A stretch of 64,000 nt of DNA. Origin: Tubulanus polymorphus. Taxonomy: Eukaryota > Nemertea > Palaeonemertea > Tubulaniformes > Tubulanidae. The stretch is from contig NC_134035.1 in NCBI RefSeq assembly GCF_964204645.1, positions 2,058,001-2,122,000 of the forward strand. The letters run 5' to 3'. The position numbers and the translations under genes were made by a program. A model generated the notes under the pieces. The model had not been told where the DNA came from, ran no database searches, and saw only the letters and a list, made by a program, of their open reading frames with translations. Shown here piece by piece: positions 1 through 11,500 of this stretch (position 1 is the stretch's first letter; each line of letters begins with the position of its first letter).

Positions 1-861
1 TATTTTGATAAGAATTATTCTGAATTGAGAGTTGCATCTGAAAATCAGCATTCGATCTCGGTTTCATCTTTGGTTTACTTTGAGTTAAAATTAGTTCATT
101 TCAATTTGCTTTAAACCTGAACTCTAAATCTGAGTTCAAAATTGATTGTAGTTAAAACATTGAAAATGAACTCAGTTAGCTCTAACTTACAACTGTGGAA
201 CTGGGTCCAGAACTGTGAAACTGGATCCTGATAGCTGCCTATATGAAATATACGACCCTGGGTACATTTTCCCAAAACGAAATTAATCCTAAATCGATTC
301 AATATGCACCCGTGTTGAAGTAATTTAAAAGCGATTTTAGAGTAAGATTTTCTTCACGTAGGGCCTAGTCTAATTAGGTCCAGGGGTCAGTTTCACAAAA
401 AATTTATTGGTGAGATAAACTGAATTAAATGTAAATATTTTTAGAATCGATTTGAAAAACTTTCTTGCCAAGCTCATCTACCAGCTGACAATTTAATCCG
501 ATAGACACTCATAATTCATAGTATCCACTAGATGGCGAACTAGTCAAACCCTGGCTGCTCAAAATTGAACGGCATGTCTTACAGTTGTTTGAATAATATA
601 CAACTCACTGAGACCTTAGATCACTATTAGCTGTGGATGATGTTGATACAAATCAACAAATAATAGGCAAAATATTATTATATTCTAGAATTATCTATTC
701 TCATAAAATACTGAGCCATGAAATAGATTTTGGTGTCAAATTTATGTGATGAAATTGCTTCCCCGATTTTAGTTGGCCCTGGTTTTACAAGATTTTTGTA
801 TCCATTAGTGTTGGTAAAGAATATTGTTTTCGATTAATTTCTATTTCAACTAGATTTGGCC
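1..861. other. No gene seen; diverged repeat fragments
   Basis: AT-rich sequence without a supported gene. Bases 170-235 hold an AACTGTGGAACTGGRTCC-type repeat also found at 22.2 and 23.6-23.8 kb. Bases 355-420 are an inverted relative of the repeat at 1500-1545 and 1845-1885. Bases 525-537 read CCACTAGATGGCG, a match to the CTCF core consensus. Confidence 0.4.
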
Positions 862-1459
862 GCACATCAGGTGGCCTAGCTCAGTCAGTTTTGGTAGTAC
901 GTAACCTGTTATAAAGGTCTCAAATGAGATGGCACAGATAGGCGGCCAACCTTAAACTTTGATATTTAATCCATTTTACGTTGTATTGAAGATCATTTGA
1001 GTTAAAGAAGATTTAGGTTATCCCTCAATGCAGTTTAAATGGAACCGATGCTTTTAGATCAGCTGCCCATCTGTGCTTACCCTTTTGACCCGTTTCTTTA
1101 ATATCAGGTATATACTACCTAAACTTACTGAGGGGCAGTCGTTTTTTAATCCATTGCACACTGTATCAAATGATTACAAAAAAGCCTTAGCAACTGAAGT
1201 TTGCTATGTAGGCATGGAAATAAATTGTTAGAATTTAATGTTGGAATCATAGAGCCACTTTTGTTAGAATGTTAGAATCATAGAGCCACTTTTCTTTATT
1301 TTAACTGTTTTCAATGAAGACTTTTTGCAATCCTTAAATACAGTGTAGAATGGATCAGAAAACAATGTTTTTCGTCAACTGCCAGTCCTTTCTGGTCCTA
1401 ATAAGACTTCTATCAGGTATATACCACTAAAACTGACTGAGCTAGGCCACCTGATGTGC
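862..1459. mobile_element. MITE-like element with about 38-bp terminal inverted repeats
   Basis: The left end (862-900, containing CAGGTGGCCTAGCTCAGTCA) is the inverse of the right end (1422-1459, containing TGACTGAGCTAGGCCACCTG). Weaker complementarity extends outward to about 840 and 1482. There is no transposase frame. The interior includes a fragment of the foldback family seen at 2348-2770 (around 1170-1400). Confidence 0.7.
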
Positions 1460-1554
1460 AAGTCAAGTCGAAATAGAAAATAGCTGTACAATTTTCGAGA
1501 AACTGACTCTTGGACCCAATTAGACTTGGACCCACTTAGATGAAGAATATCTTA

Positions 1555-1771
1555 GGCTAAAAAAAATTGATACCTTGTTTCTCCGCTCTGCTGAACTTAA
1601 ATGTTGACCCGGCCGGCCGCCTATCTACCCTATACATTACTTTAAAAATCGTGATCAATTTCACCATAACAGACCCGGCCGCTATAGAAATGAACTGTTT
1701 ATAAATTATATCATATTTTACAAAAATGACCCGGCCGCTGCGGAGAAACAAGGTATCATTTTTGTTTAGCC
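1555..1771. mobile_element. PIF/Harbinger-like MITE with TTA target duplication
   Basis: About 32-bp terminal inverted repeats begin GGCTAAA and contain GATACCTTGTTTCTCCGC (inverse at 1739-1757). TTA flanks both ends, matching the 3-bp TWA duplication of the PIF/Harbinger superfamily. Inside, GACCCGGCCG occurs three times (about 1606, 1672, 1728). Non-autonomous, 217 bp. Confidence 0.65.
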
Positions 1772-2047
1772 TTACACTTAGAATCGATTTTAAAATTTCA
1801 TCATTAACTAAAGTTTATCTCGCCAATGAAATTTTTGTGAAACTGACTGTTAGACCCAATTAGACTAGGACCCACTTAGATAAAAAATATCTTACACTTA
1901 AAATCGATTTTAAATTTCTTCATTAATGCAGGTGAATTTAGTGAATGTTGAATTGATTTACAGGGTTTTATTTTTACGTTCATGAAACGGAATGGACCGA
2001 TGTCTTCATAATTTTTGCATGACATCCGTTACTTTGTAATATTTCTC
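1772..2047. repeat. Local duplicated AT-rich sequence
   Basis: The stretch at 1843-1915 (GACCCAATTAGACTAGGACC...) repeats the sequence left of the MITE at 1503-1553, and CTTACACTTARAATCGATTTTAAA occurs at 1771 and 1893. No gene seen. Confidence 0.4.
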
Positions 2048-2343
2048 TTAACCCTTTCAGTGCTGACTGATCAATAGCTTATAGTGCTGGAGATAATTTT
2101 AAAATTTTGAAAAATTCTGCCCTAGTTTGTTGAATAACGGGAATACCACTATAGTGCGTCTACACCGCGGCACAGTGTATCATTAGCCACTAGTATTTCA
2201 CTATGTTTGACGGGTGCTGCCATCTTTCAATAGAGATAAAAACTAATTACTAATTACATCAAGACACCGCAGTGCGGTGTACTAGCAAAATCTATCACTG
2301 ATTTATATACCACACTGTGCTGTAGACACACTGAAGGGGTTAA
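2048..2343. mobile_element. piggyBac-like MITE (TTAA flanks)
   Basis: The ends are TTAACCCTTTCAGTG and CACTGAAGGGGTTAA, that is, a TTAA duplication with CCC...GGG terminal repeats as in the piggyBac superfamily. The interior has GC-rich blocks around CACCGCGGCACAGTG. A truncated inverse copy is at 24740-24903. No transposase frame. Confidence 0.75.
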
Positions 2344-2347
2344 ACTT

Positions 2348-2770
2348 TTGAACACACCTCAATTTGGTCTCGATACGACCAGAGTGAAAATGTGCAGTCT
2401 GAATAAACAGTTGTATTTACATCCACTTTACACCATATTGAAGAATTGCCAAAAAGTCTTCATTTTCTCATGTTGCAATTACAAAAGATCAGCCATTTTT
2501 GAAATTCTAACAAAATGTTTCTTGTGTTTCCATGCCTCTGAAATATGATTTTTGATGATTTGAAAATAATTTAAAATGGTAGGCATGGAACATATTGTTA
2601 AAATTTATTTAGTTCATAAAATGGAGTCTCTTTTCTCTGATTCAAATCAGTTAAAGACGATTTTTTGACAATCCTTTGAAAACAGTGTCAGATGGATATA
2701 GAAACGATGGTTTATCTGGACTATACAGTTTCACTGGTCCTGTTGAGACCAAGTTGAGAAAAGTTTAAAC
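2348..2770. mobile_element. Palindromic foldback element
   Basis: The left half (2358-2460, TTTGGTCTCGATACGACCAG...) is an imperfect inverse of the right half (2650-2760, ...TGTTGAGACCAAGTTGAG). Relatives lie at 25200-25430 (one arm plus centre) and 28925-29365 (both arms). No coding capacity. Confidence 0.55.
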
Positions 2771-3267
2771 ACGAAAATAAAAGATTTAGTGTGCATTACT
2801 TTGGATAACTGATCTGGGTTTTTTGGCACCCTACACAAATTTAATTTCTTCAACAAAAATGTCAAAAAGATTTCATTTAAAGCGGCTATCAGGATCCAGT
2901 TCCACTGTTCTGGACCCCCCAGTTCCACATTTCTTGATCAGTTTTTTAGATTTAAAACATTCTGAAATAAACCAAATTTCAACTGGTAATGAAAAATGGT
3001 AGGGAATCGTTGGTGCCCTCAAAATGTCTTCAACAGAAAATATCTTTAGGGTCTTATTCATTCATTAGCCTTGCCGTTATACCATTGCGTCCAAAACTGT
3101 TGAACTGCATGTATGGCCTGATGGTTTACTGAATGAAACCCTAAACAAAATATTTTGTTGAAATTTTAAGGTGCGTTAAGCATTTCATTGAACTAATCAA
3201 TACTCGAAAGTGCTGGAGATGTAAAGATTTAAAAAATTCCACCTCAGCACTTAGATAAACAGGCATA

Positions 3268-3585
3268 CTCATGGTTCCCACAGAACGCGGAAATTGGGAA
3301 AAACTTTGGAATTTTGAAATGATAATTCCTAGTTTGGAAATATTTCCAAAAATAAATTTCGGAAATTTTCCTAAAATCAAGGAAATATTTGGGTAATTCA
3401 TTTATATTTTGTGTATTTGCCAAGTGCAACTTTCGTCAGCGAATTCCCTTGAGAATCATCTGTATCAACCAGTCACCGCTAAAATGTTAACTGAAGCATG
3501 ATGATATCGGTTCAGTTCCACTTTGGAAAATTGAAAAATCACCCATGAAATACTTAGAAATTTTTAATCCATGTAACTGTAGTAA
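3268..3585. repeat. Dispersed 320-bp repeat, copy 1
   Basis: From ATGGTTCCCACAGAAC to CATGTAACTG this matches 31190-31500 in the same orientation with scattered changes (GGAAATTGGGAAAAAC, AACCAGTCACCGCTAAAATG and CACCCATGAAATACTT are shared). Function unknown. Confidence 0.65.
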
Positions 3586-3800
3586 CCACGCATACTGCTA
3601 TAGTGCGGTAACACTGGGGCCAGATGTTAATGTGTTGTCTCTGAAATTGTTTCTATTAAAACCCAAGGGCTACCCTCCATAGCACTGACTGATTACAGAT
3701 CTGTCATCTGGTGGATTTGTTTACAATCGATATGCCAATTTTCAAATGATGATAAGTGTCGTCGCTCAAATGTTTATGATGTCTCTATTTTGTTTTCTAG

Positions 3801-3828
3801 AAATATGGCTCCAAAACGAAAGCAGATA
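3801..3828 (+). CDS. Exon 1 coding part (MAPKRKQI)
   Basis: The acceptor TGTTTTCTAG ends at 3800 and the donor GTAAGT starts at 3829. The ATG is at 3805 in context AAATATGG, giving MAPKRKQI with a PKRK basic cluster typical of nuclear localisation signals. The acceptor just before the ATG means at least one non-coding exon lies upstream, probably within or beyond the repeat-rich first 3.8 kb. Phase 0 at the donor matches the following micro-exons. This start was chosen because it is the first ATG in the chain and follows a good 3' splice site. Confidence 0.65.
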
Positions 3829-6800
3829 GTAAGTATTCATTTTTTTGTTCCAATAATATGTCTGTATCTACATTGATACCTAGTATACTTACCTGAGTAG
3901 ATGTGCACTACGTCATCGATATTTTTGAGATAGTGCGCACTATTTCATTGATATATCGGAGCTAGATTTAAATCCCCCGCCCCCACTCCCCCTGGTGTTA
4001 GCGTTCATACCAACCCATCAAAGATACCGTCCACTCCACCTCACTAACCATCCAGGATACAGATGGAATAATGAATTAAATGTGCAATTGAACCCGGGAC
4101 CGGTTATCATTTGATGTTACAATCAATATTCAAAACTGAAACATTTTCTGGGGCCGGTTCCATAGTCAGGTCTTAGACTTAAGATCAGTCTAAGACCAAC
4201 TTGGTTCTATAGCCAATCTAACAACTTAAGACCAGTCTTAAGATTTAAGACCACTTTCGGACTTCAGTCTCGATTGACGTGCAACCACCCCCAGATGCTT
4301 ACTTTTCAAATAATTCTAATGAATGTGAATGTTATTGTTCTTTTCTAACAGCCAGAAGTCCTGGAGGAAATTCCGCCGCCAGTAAGTTTAGATTTCATGA
4401 TATCATTTTATATAAACCTGTTTTGTTTAACCTGGTCCTCTGAAGCCGGTTAGACTGATATTATCTTTAACCCGTGCTCAGGTAACTGAATTCACTTTTA
4501 ATCAAGTTAACCCAGATTTATTAAAGTAAACATTGGTCTCCATAAAACTGGCGCTTAGATTCATTGATCATTTAATGAATGATTTTTACAGATATGAATG
4601 TTAATTCTCTTTTCTAGATTACGATTGAAGCGGAAATTCATTTTGTAAGTTTTCTATTAATCTCCTCGGTGGAATATGATATCTACCATTTTCGCTGAGA
4701 GTCATTGAAACTTCATAACTCTTTAAGCAAGTTGTTACTGATTTCGTCTTCAGTTTGTGCGCGCGCTCACTTACACATACGCTTATATTTGCGCATGTAG
4801 TTCATAATTATCATCAAACTCGTAGTAATAACGATAATAGTAATGATGATAATTACAATTGTCATTTTTAAAGTGCAAATATCCCGATGAAAGGAATTAT
4901 CAAACTGATTTATCGCGTGGTGTTTTTGGTTTTCTCTCATTGTAACAAGTTTACTCTGATGAAATCTTTTTCCAGATATTAAACCTGTCTGGTATTCGTT
5001 TCAATCATGATCTCTGTTAAATGTGTGCTACTCAATATGAAATAACAATGCAATTAATTACTTTTCTTTCATCGCGACAGTTTGCTGCTGCAGCAGCAGC
5101 AACGACAACAGAAGTTTGAATTTTTCTGTTTCATGGACTCTATATCGTTTGAATCAAACTGTAAAACAAACGAATACAGAAATATCAAAGTTACAGAGAT
5201 CAGAGTTTTAATGCAAGAAATTAATGAATTCTCTTTTCTTTTATTGCAACAGAACAGACAAACAGCGACGAATACAGTAAGTTTGAATTTTTCTGTTTAA
5301 TGGACTTTATATTGTTTAAATAAAACCCTAAAACAAACGAATACTGAAATATCGAGGTTTTTCCGAATACAGATATAAAACTTGTCTTTTGTTTTAATTA
5401 TAATATGATCTCCTGTGTTTATTAATGTTTGCTACTGAATATGAAATAATGCAAGAAATTCATGAATTCTCTTCTTTTTTTTTTATTGCGACAGAATTCG
5501 ACGACGACAAGAACAACAACAGCACCAGAAGTAAGTGAGAAGTTTTCTGTATCATGGAATTTCTGTGGTGTTTATTTCTTTCTGACAGACGATGATTTGT
5601 TTGTGATTTTCATCGTATATTTCATACCGGGAACAAAGTCATGAAAATAATCCTGCTTTCAATGAAATAAAATTCCCGTCACTTAGAATTATTTTATAAT
5701 CAAGTTTTTTTTTATATAATATTAGCGCACACAGTAAAATCTGGAAACATTTGCTCACGGATATATGTGCATATATTTTATGTATCTCTTTTATTGATGT
5801 ATTTATATTTACTGTATTTAATGTGTGAACGTGAAATAACAAAACTAAAATGAATTCTCTTTTTTTCTTTCATGTCATCAGCGTAAACAAACAGCAGCAA
5901 AGGCAGTAAGTATTAATTCTTCTGTTACCTTGAAACAACCGATTCTTATGAGTTTTTCATCAGAATTATCATCAATTACAGAATTTAATCGGAGTTCGAT
6001 TCCCTTCGTAACTTATCGTTTTTGACCTGAATGTGAATGTTATTGTTCTTTTCTAACAGCCAGAAGTCCTGGAGGAAATTCCGCCGCCAGTAAGTTTAGA
6101 TTTCATGATATCATTTTATATAAACCTGTTTTGTTTAACCTGGTCCTCTGAAGCCGGTTAGACTGATATTATCTTTAACCCGTGCTCAGCTAACTGAATT
6201 CACTTTTAATCAAGTTAACCCAGATTTATTAAAGTAAACATTGGTCTCCATAAAACTGGCGCTTAGATTCATTGATCATTTAATGAATGATTTTTATAGA
6301 TATGAATGTTAATTCTCTTTTCTAGATAACAGTAGAAGCGGAAATTCATTTTGTAAGTTTTCTATTAATCTCCTCGGTGGAATATGATATCTACCATTTT
6401 TGCTGAGTCATTGAAACTTCATAACTCTTTAAGCAAGTTGTTACTGATTTCGTCTTCAGTTTGTGCGCGCGCTCACTTACACATACGCTTATATTTGCGC
6501 ATGTAGTTCATAATTATCATCAAACTCGTAGTAATAACGATAATAGTAATGATAATAATTACAATTGTCATTTTTAAAGTGCAAATATCCCGATAAAAGG
6601 AATTATCAAACTGATTTATCGCGTGGTGTTTTTGGTTTTCTCTCATTGTAACAAGTTTACTCTGATGAAATCTTTTTCCAGATATTAAACCTGTCTGGTA
6701 TTCGTTTTAATAATGATCTCTGTTAAATGTGTGCTACTCAATATGAAATAACAACGCAATTAATTACTATTCTTTCATCGCGACAGTTTGCTGCTGCTGC

Positions 6801-8510
6801 AGCAGCAACGACAACAGAAGTTTGAATTTTTCTGTTTCATGGACTCTATATCGTTTGAATCAAACTGTAAAACAAACGAATACAGAAATATCAAAGTTAC
6901 AGAGATCAGAGTTTTAATGCAAGAAATTAATGAATTCTCTTTTCTTTTATTGCAACAGAACAGACAAACAGCGACGAATACAGTAAGTTTGAATTTTTCT
7001 GTTTAATGGACTTTATATTGTTTAAATAAAACCCTAAAACAAACGAATACAGAAATTTCAGGGTTTTTCCGAATACAGATATAAAACTTGTCTTTTGTTT
7101 TAATTATAATATGATCTCCTGTGTTTAATGTTTGCTACTGAATATGAAATAATGCAAGAAATTCATGAATTCTCTTCTTTTTTTATTGCGACAGAATTCA
7201 GCGACGACGACGACGACGACAAAAACGACAGCACCAGAAGTAAGTGAGAAGTTTTCTGTATCATGGAATTTCTAGTCGTGTTTATTTCTTTCTGACAGAC
7301 GATGATTTGTTTGTGATTTTCATCGTATATTTCATACCGGGAACAAAGTCATGAAAATAATCCTGCTTTTAATGAAATAAATGCCCGTCACTTAGAATTA
7401 TTTTATAATCAAGTTTTTTTTATATAATATTAGCGCACACAGTAAAATCTGGAAGCATTTGCTCACGGATATATGTGCATATATTTTATGTATCTCTTTT
7501 ATTGATGTATTTATATTTACTGTATTTAATGTGTGAACGTGAAATAACAAAACTAAAATGAATTCTCTTTTTTTCTTTCATGTCATCAGCGTAAACAAAC
7601 AGCAGCAAAGGCAGTAAGTATTAATTCTTCTGTTACCTTGAAACAACCGATTCTTATGAGTTTTTCAACAGAATTATCATCAAAATTACAGAATTTAATC
7701 GGAGTTTGATTCCCTTCGTAACTTATCGTTTTTGACCTGAATGTGAATGTTATTGTTCTTTTCTAACAGCCAGAAGTCCTGGAGGAAATTCCGCCGCCAG
7801 TAAGTTTAGATTTTATGATATCATTTTATATAAACCTGTTTTGTTTAACCTGGTCCTCTGAAGCCGGTTAGACTGGTATTATGTTTAACCCGTGCTCAGT
7901 TAACTGAATTCACTTTTAATCAAGTTAACCCAGATTTATTAAAGTAAACATTGGTCTCCATAAAACTGGCGCTTAGATTCATTGATCATTTAATGAATGA
8001 TTTTTATAGATATGAATGTTAATTCTCTTTTCTAGATAACAGTAGAAGCGGAAATTCATTTTGTAAGTTTTCTATTAATCTCCTCGGTGGAATATGATAT
8101 CTACCATTTTTGCTGAGAGTCATTGAAACTTCATAACTCTTTAAGCAAGTTGTAACTGATTTCGTCTTCAGTTTGTGCGCGCGCTCACTTACACATACGC
8201 TTATATTTGCGCATGTAGTTCATAATTATCATCAAACTCGTAGTAACAACGATAATAGTAATGATGATAATTACAATTGTCATTTTTAAAGTGCAAATAT
8301 CCCGATGAAAGGAATTATCAAACTGATTTATCACGTGGTGTTTTTGGTTTTCTCTCATTGTAACAAGTTTACTCTGATGAAATCTTTTTCCAGATATTAA
8401 ACCTGTCTGGTATTCGTTTTAATAATGATCTCTGTTAAATGTGTGCTACTCAATATGAAATAACAACGCAATTAATTACTATTCTTTCATCGCGACAGTT
8501 TGCTGCTGCT

Positions 8511-8542
<32 letters not shown>

Positions 8543-11500
8543 GACAACAGAAGTTTGAATTTTTCTGTTTAATGGACTCTATATCGTTTGAATCAAACTG
8601 TAAAACAAACAAATACAGAAATATCAAAGTTACAGAGATCAGAGTTTTAATGCAAGAAATTAATGAATTCTCTTTTCTTTTATTGCAACAGAACAGACAA
8701 ACAGCAACGAATACAGTAAGTTTGAATTTTTCTGTTTAATGGACTTTATATTGTTTAAATAAAACCCTAAAACAAACGAATACTGAAATATCGAGGTTTT
8801 TCCCGAATACAGATATAAAACTTGTCTTTTGTTTTAATTATAATATGATCTCCTGTGTTTATTAATGTTTGCTACTGAATATGAAATAATGCAAGAAATT
8901 CATGAATTCTCTCTTTTTTTTATTGCGACAGAATTCGACGACGACAAGAACAACAGCACCAGAAGTAAGTGAGAAGTTTTCTGTATCATGGAATTTCTGT
9001 GGTGTTTATTTCTTTCTGACAGACGATGATTTGTTTCTGATTTTCATCGTATATTTCATACCAGGAACAAAGTCATGAAAATAATCCTGCTTTCAATGAA
9101 ATAAATTCCCGTCACTTAGAATTATTTTATATATCAAGTTTCTTTTATATAACATTAGCACACACAGTAAAATCTGGAAGCATTTGCTCACGGATATATG
9201 TGCATATATTTTATGTATCTCTTATTGATGTATTTATATTTACTGTATTTAACGTGTGAACGTGAAATAACAAAACTAAAAGGAATTCTCTTTTTTTCTT
9301 TCATGTCATCAGCGTAAACAAACAGCAGCAAAGGCAGTAAGTATTAATTCTTCTGTTACCTTGAAACAACCGATTCTTATGAGGTTTTCGTCAGAATTAT
9401 CATCAAAGTTACAGAATTTAATCGGAGTTCGATTCCCTTTGTAACTTATCGTTTTTGACCTGAAAAAAGGCGGCTCTAAATCCAATTCGGTTACAGATAT
9501 CAAACCTGTCTATTTTTGGTTTATTTGTATTGGTCATCAAATTCAATTCTTGGCGCACATTTTTATGCCCATAAACTGGTGCTGATTTTCATAAGCGCAA
9601 CGATTGAATAGATTCCGACTCTTTTTTTTCTTTCGCCTGGTAGATTTTCTGCAAAACAAGATGATGTTTTCCATGGTCGATTTACCAATTCCTAGGCTTT
9701 GTATTAATGAATTTTATTCTTTTACAGCATCACACTGGAACGAGGTCCACGTTGGCGTCCCCAGACATCGAAGTAAGTTTAGATGTATCCGTTCTGTTGG
9801 CTGGTTATCAATTGTAATATGTTGAGACTTGAGATGAAAATGATTTGTATTGTGTTAGTACATGAGGTTAAAGCCTGTTTTTTGTTATGCCGTGTGCGGG
9901 GAAGGCAAAACACAAAACGCCGAACAGCAAAATGTCGTGTCCGTTGAACATTTTATTGTTTGTGGGCAAAACGTGTTCTGAAAAGTGTGTTTTCTGTTTT
10001 GGCGAAACAAATGTTATGCCGGTGCGGCGGGCTTAAGGCGAGTGAATAATTAGGGTATATGAGAAAAAAAGCGGGAATATAAATGAAGAACATTCGTAAC
10101 TCTTTGCCTGCCACGCCTATTTTTCAGGCAATGCTGCGTTTTGCCAGGATTTCCGTGTTTTTCAGAGATTCATAAAACAAAAACAAGAAGAGATATCTTC
10201 TCGTCAAATTTGTTTTATATCTTTGATCTGGTCTTGCATTTTCATGTAAAATAAGCGGCATTTCTTCTAAGAGTGATAAAATCTGTAGCGATAACCAGTG
10301 CAGAGGGAGTATTTTGCAGAATATATGCTCGTTCATGCGTGTTCAGCCCCCATTTCAATAGATGATGTCACTCGCACACTGTATAGAACAACTGATGAGT
10401 TTGTTTAGTAGTAAAAGGCATTAAACTAACTGGTGTTGTGCGATGAATTCGCCATCTATCGTTAGAGTTAAGAACCAAGCCAACCGTATCGGTACGGTTT
10501 TGAGTTAAGAATCAAGCCAACCGTATCGGTACGGTTTTGAGTTAAGAATCAAGCAAACCGTATCGGTACGGTTTTGAGTTAAGAAACAAGCCAACCGTAT
10601 CGGTACGGTTTTGAGTTAAGAAACAAGCCAACCATTTTGCCAGTACGGTTTTGGCAGGAATGTGATGGGAGATAACGAACATACAAGTACGTGTTTGGGT
10701 GGAAATGAGTTAAGGAGCCACGTCGGATCAACCCACCTCCCAGTATATATCATCCAAGGGCATAACTCTTTCAGCACTCACGGGTGATTTGATAAAAAAA
10801 AACACTCAGAGTGCCCATCATTGGTAACATAAAAGTAGGAAAATCGATAGAAACTTTCGAGCTCCATAGAGTGAAAACTGTAAGAGATGAGCTTAATGTT
10901 AATTGAAAGGTTTCTAGGGTATGACTGACCCTTAGAAAAGATTGGTAACAATTTTTTGAAAAATGATCTAATTTGCACGAATTATAGCTCTTTTTAAGAG
11001 CCTCAAAACGCTAAGCGCCACACATGGCATTATAAGTGGATTCGTTGTTTAAGAGACCAGAGAAAAACATTCGACTAAGAAACTCTGTCGTCACAAGGGT
11101 TTGAACCTATAAACCCTGGATTGACGAGACCAGTGACCGGCGGCTTAGTCCACTTGGCCACTGCGCCTCTCCAATTAATTATAGCTCAGCGACCAGTTTA
11201 TTTGCTAACTCCTTAAATTTCAGGTATAGGATAAACAACCCAAGGGCTTAACGACAATTTATTGAAATGTCGTTTTTGAGATGCTCTCACGATTCAATCT
11301 TTTGATGCAATTTTTTGGTAATTCGACTGTATTATTTAACGGGAGGGAGAGTTAATAGCGAAGCAAATATCGCAACTTTTTTGATGCCGTAAAAACCGGA
11401 ATTACAACGATGTTCATATACATTCATACCTAAGCGTTATTTAAAACAGGTTCTCATAGGCGTCCCCAGGAATTTTCATACGGGGTTCGAATAAGCATCA

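Noticed and set aside
4352-4381. Titin PEVK-like identity suggested by PEVLEEIPPP
   Set aside because: The match is ten residues only; the rest of the protein is Ala/Thr/Arg-rich with NLS-like motifs and no Ig/Fn domains.
5082-5300. Poly-Gln 72-aa frames at 5082, 6788 and 8500
   Set aside because: They are one base out of frame with the micro-exon chain and run through an intron; the phase-0 Ala/Thr frame fits its neighbours.
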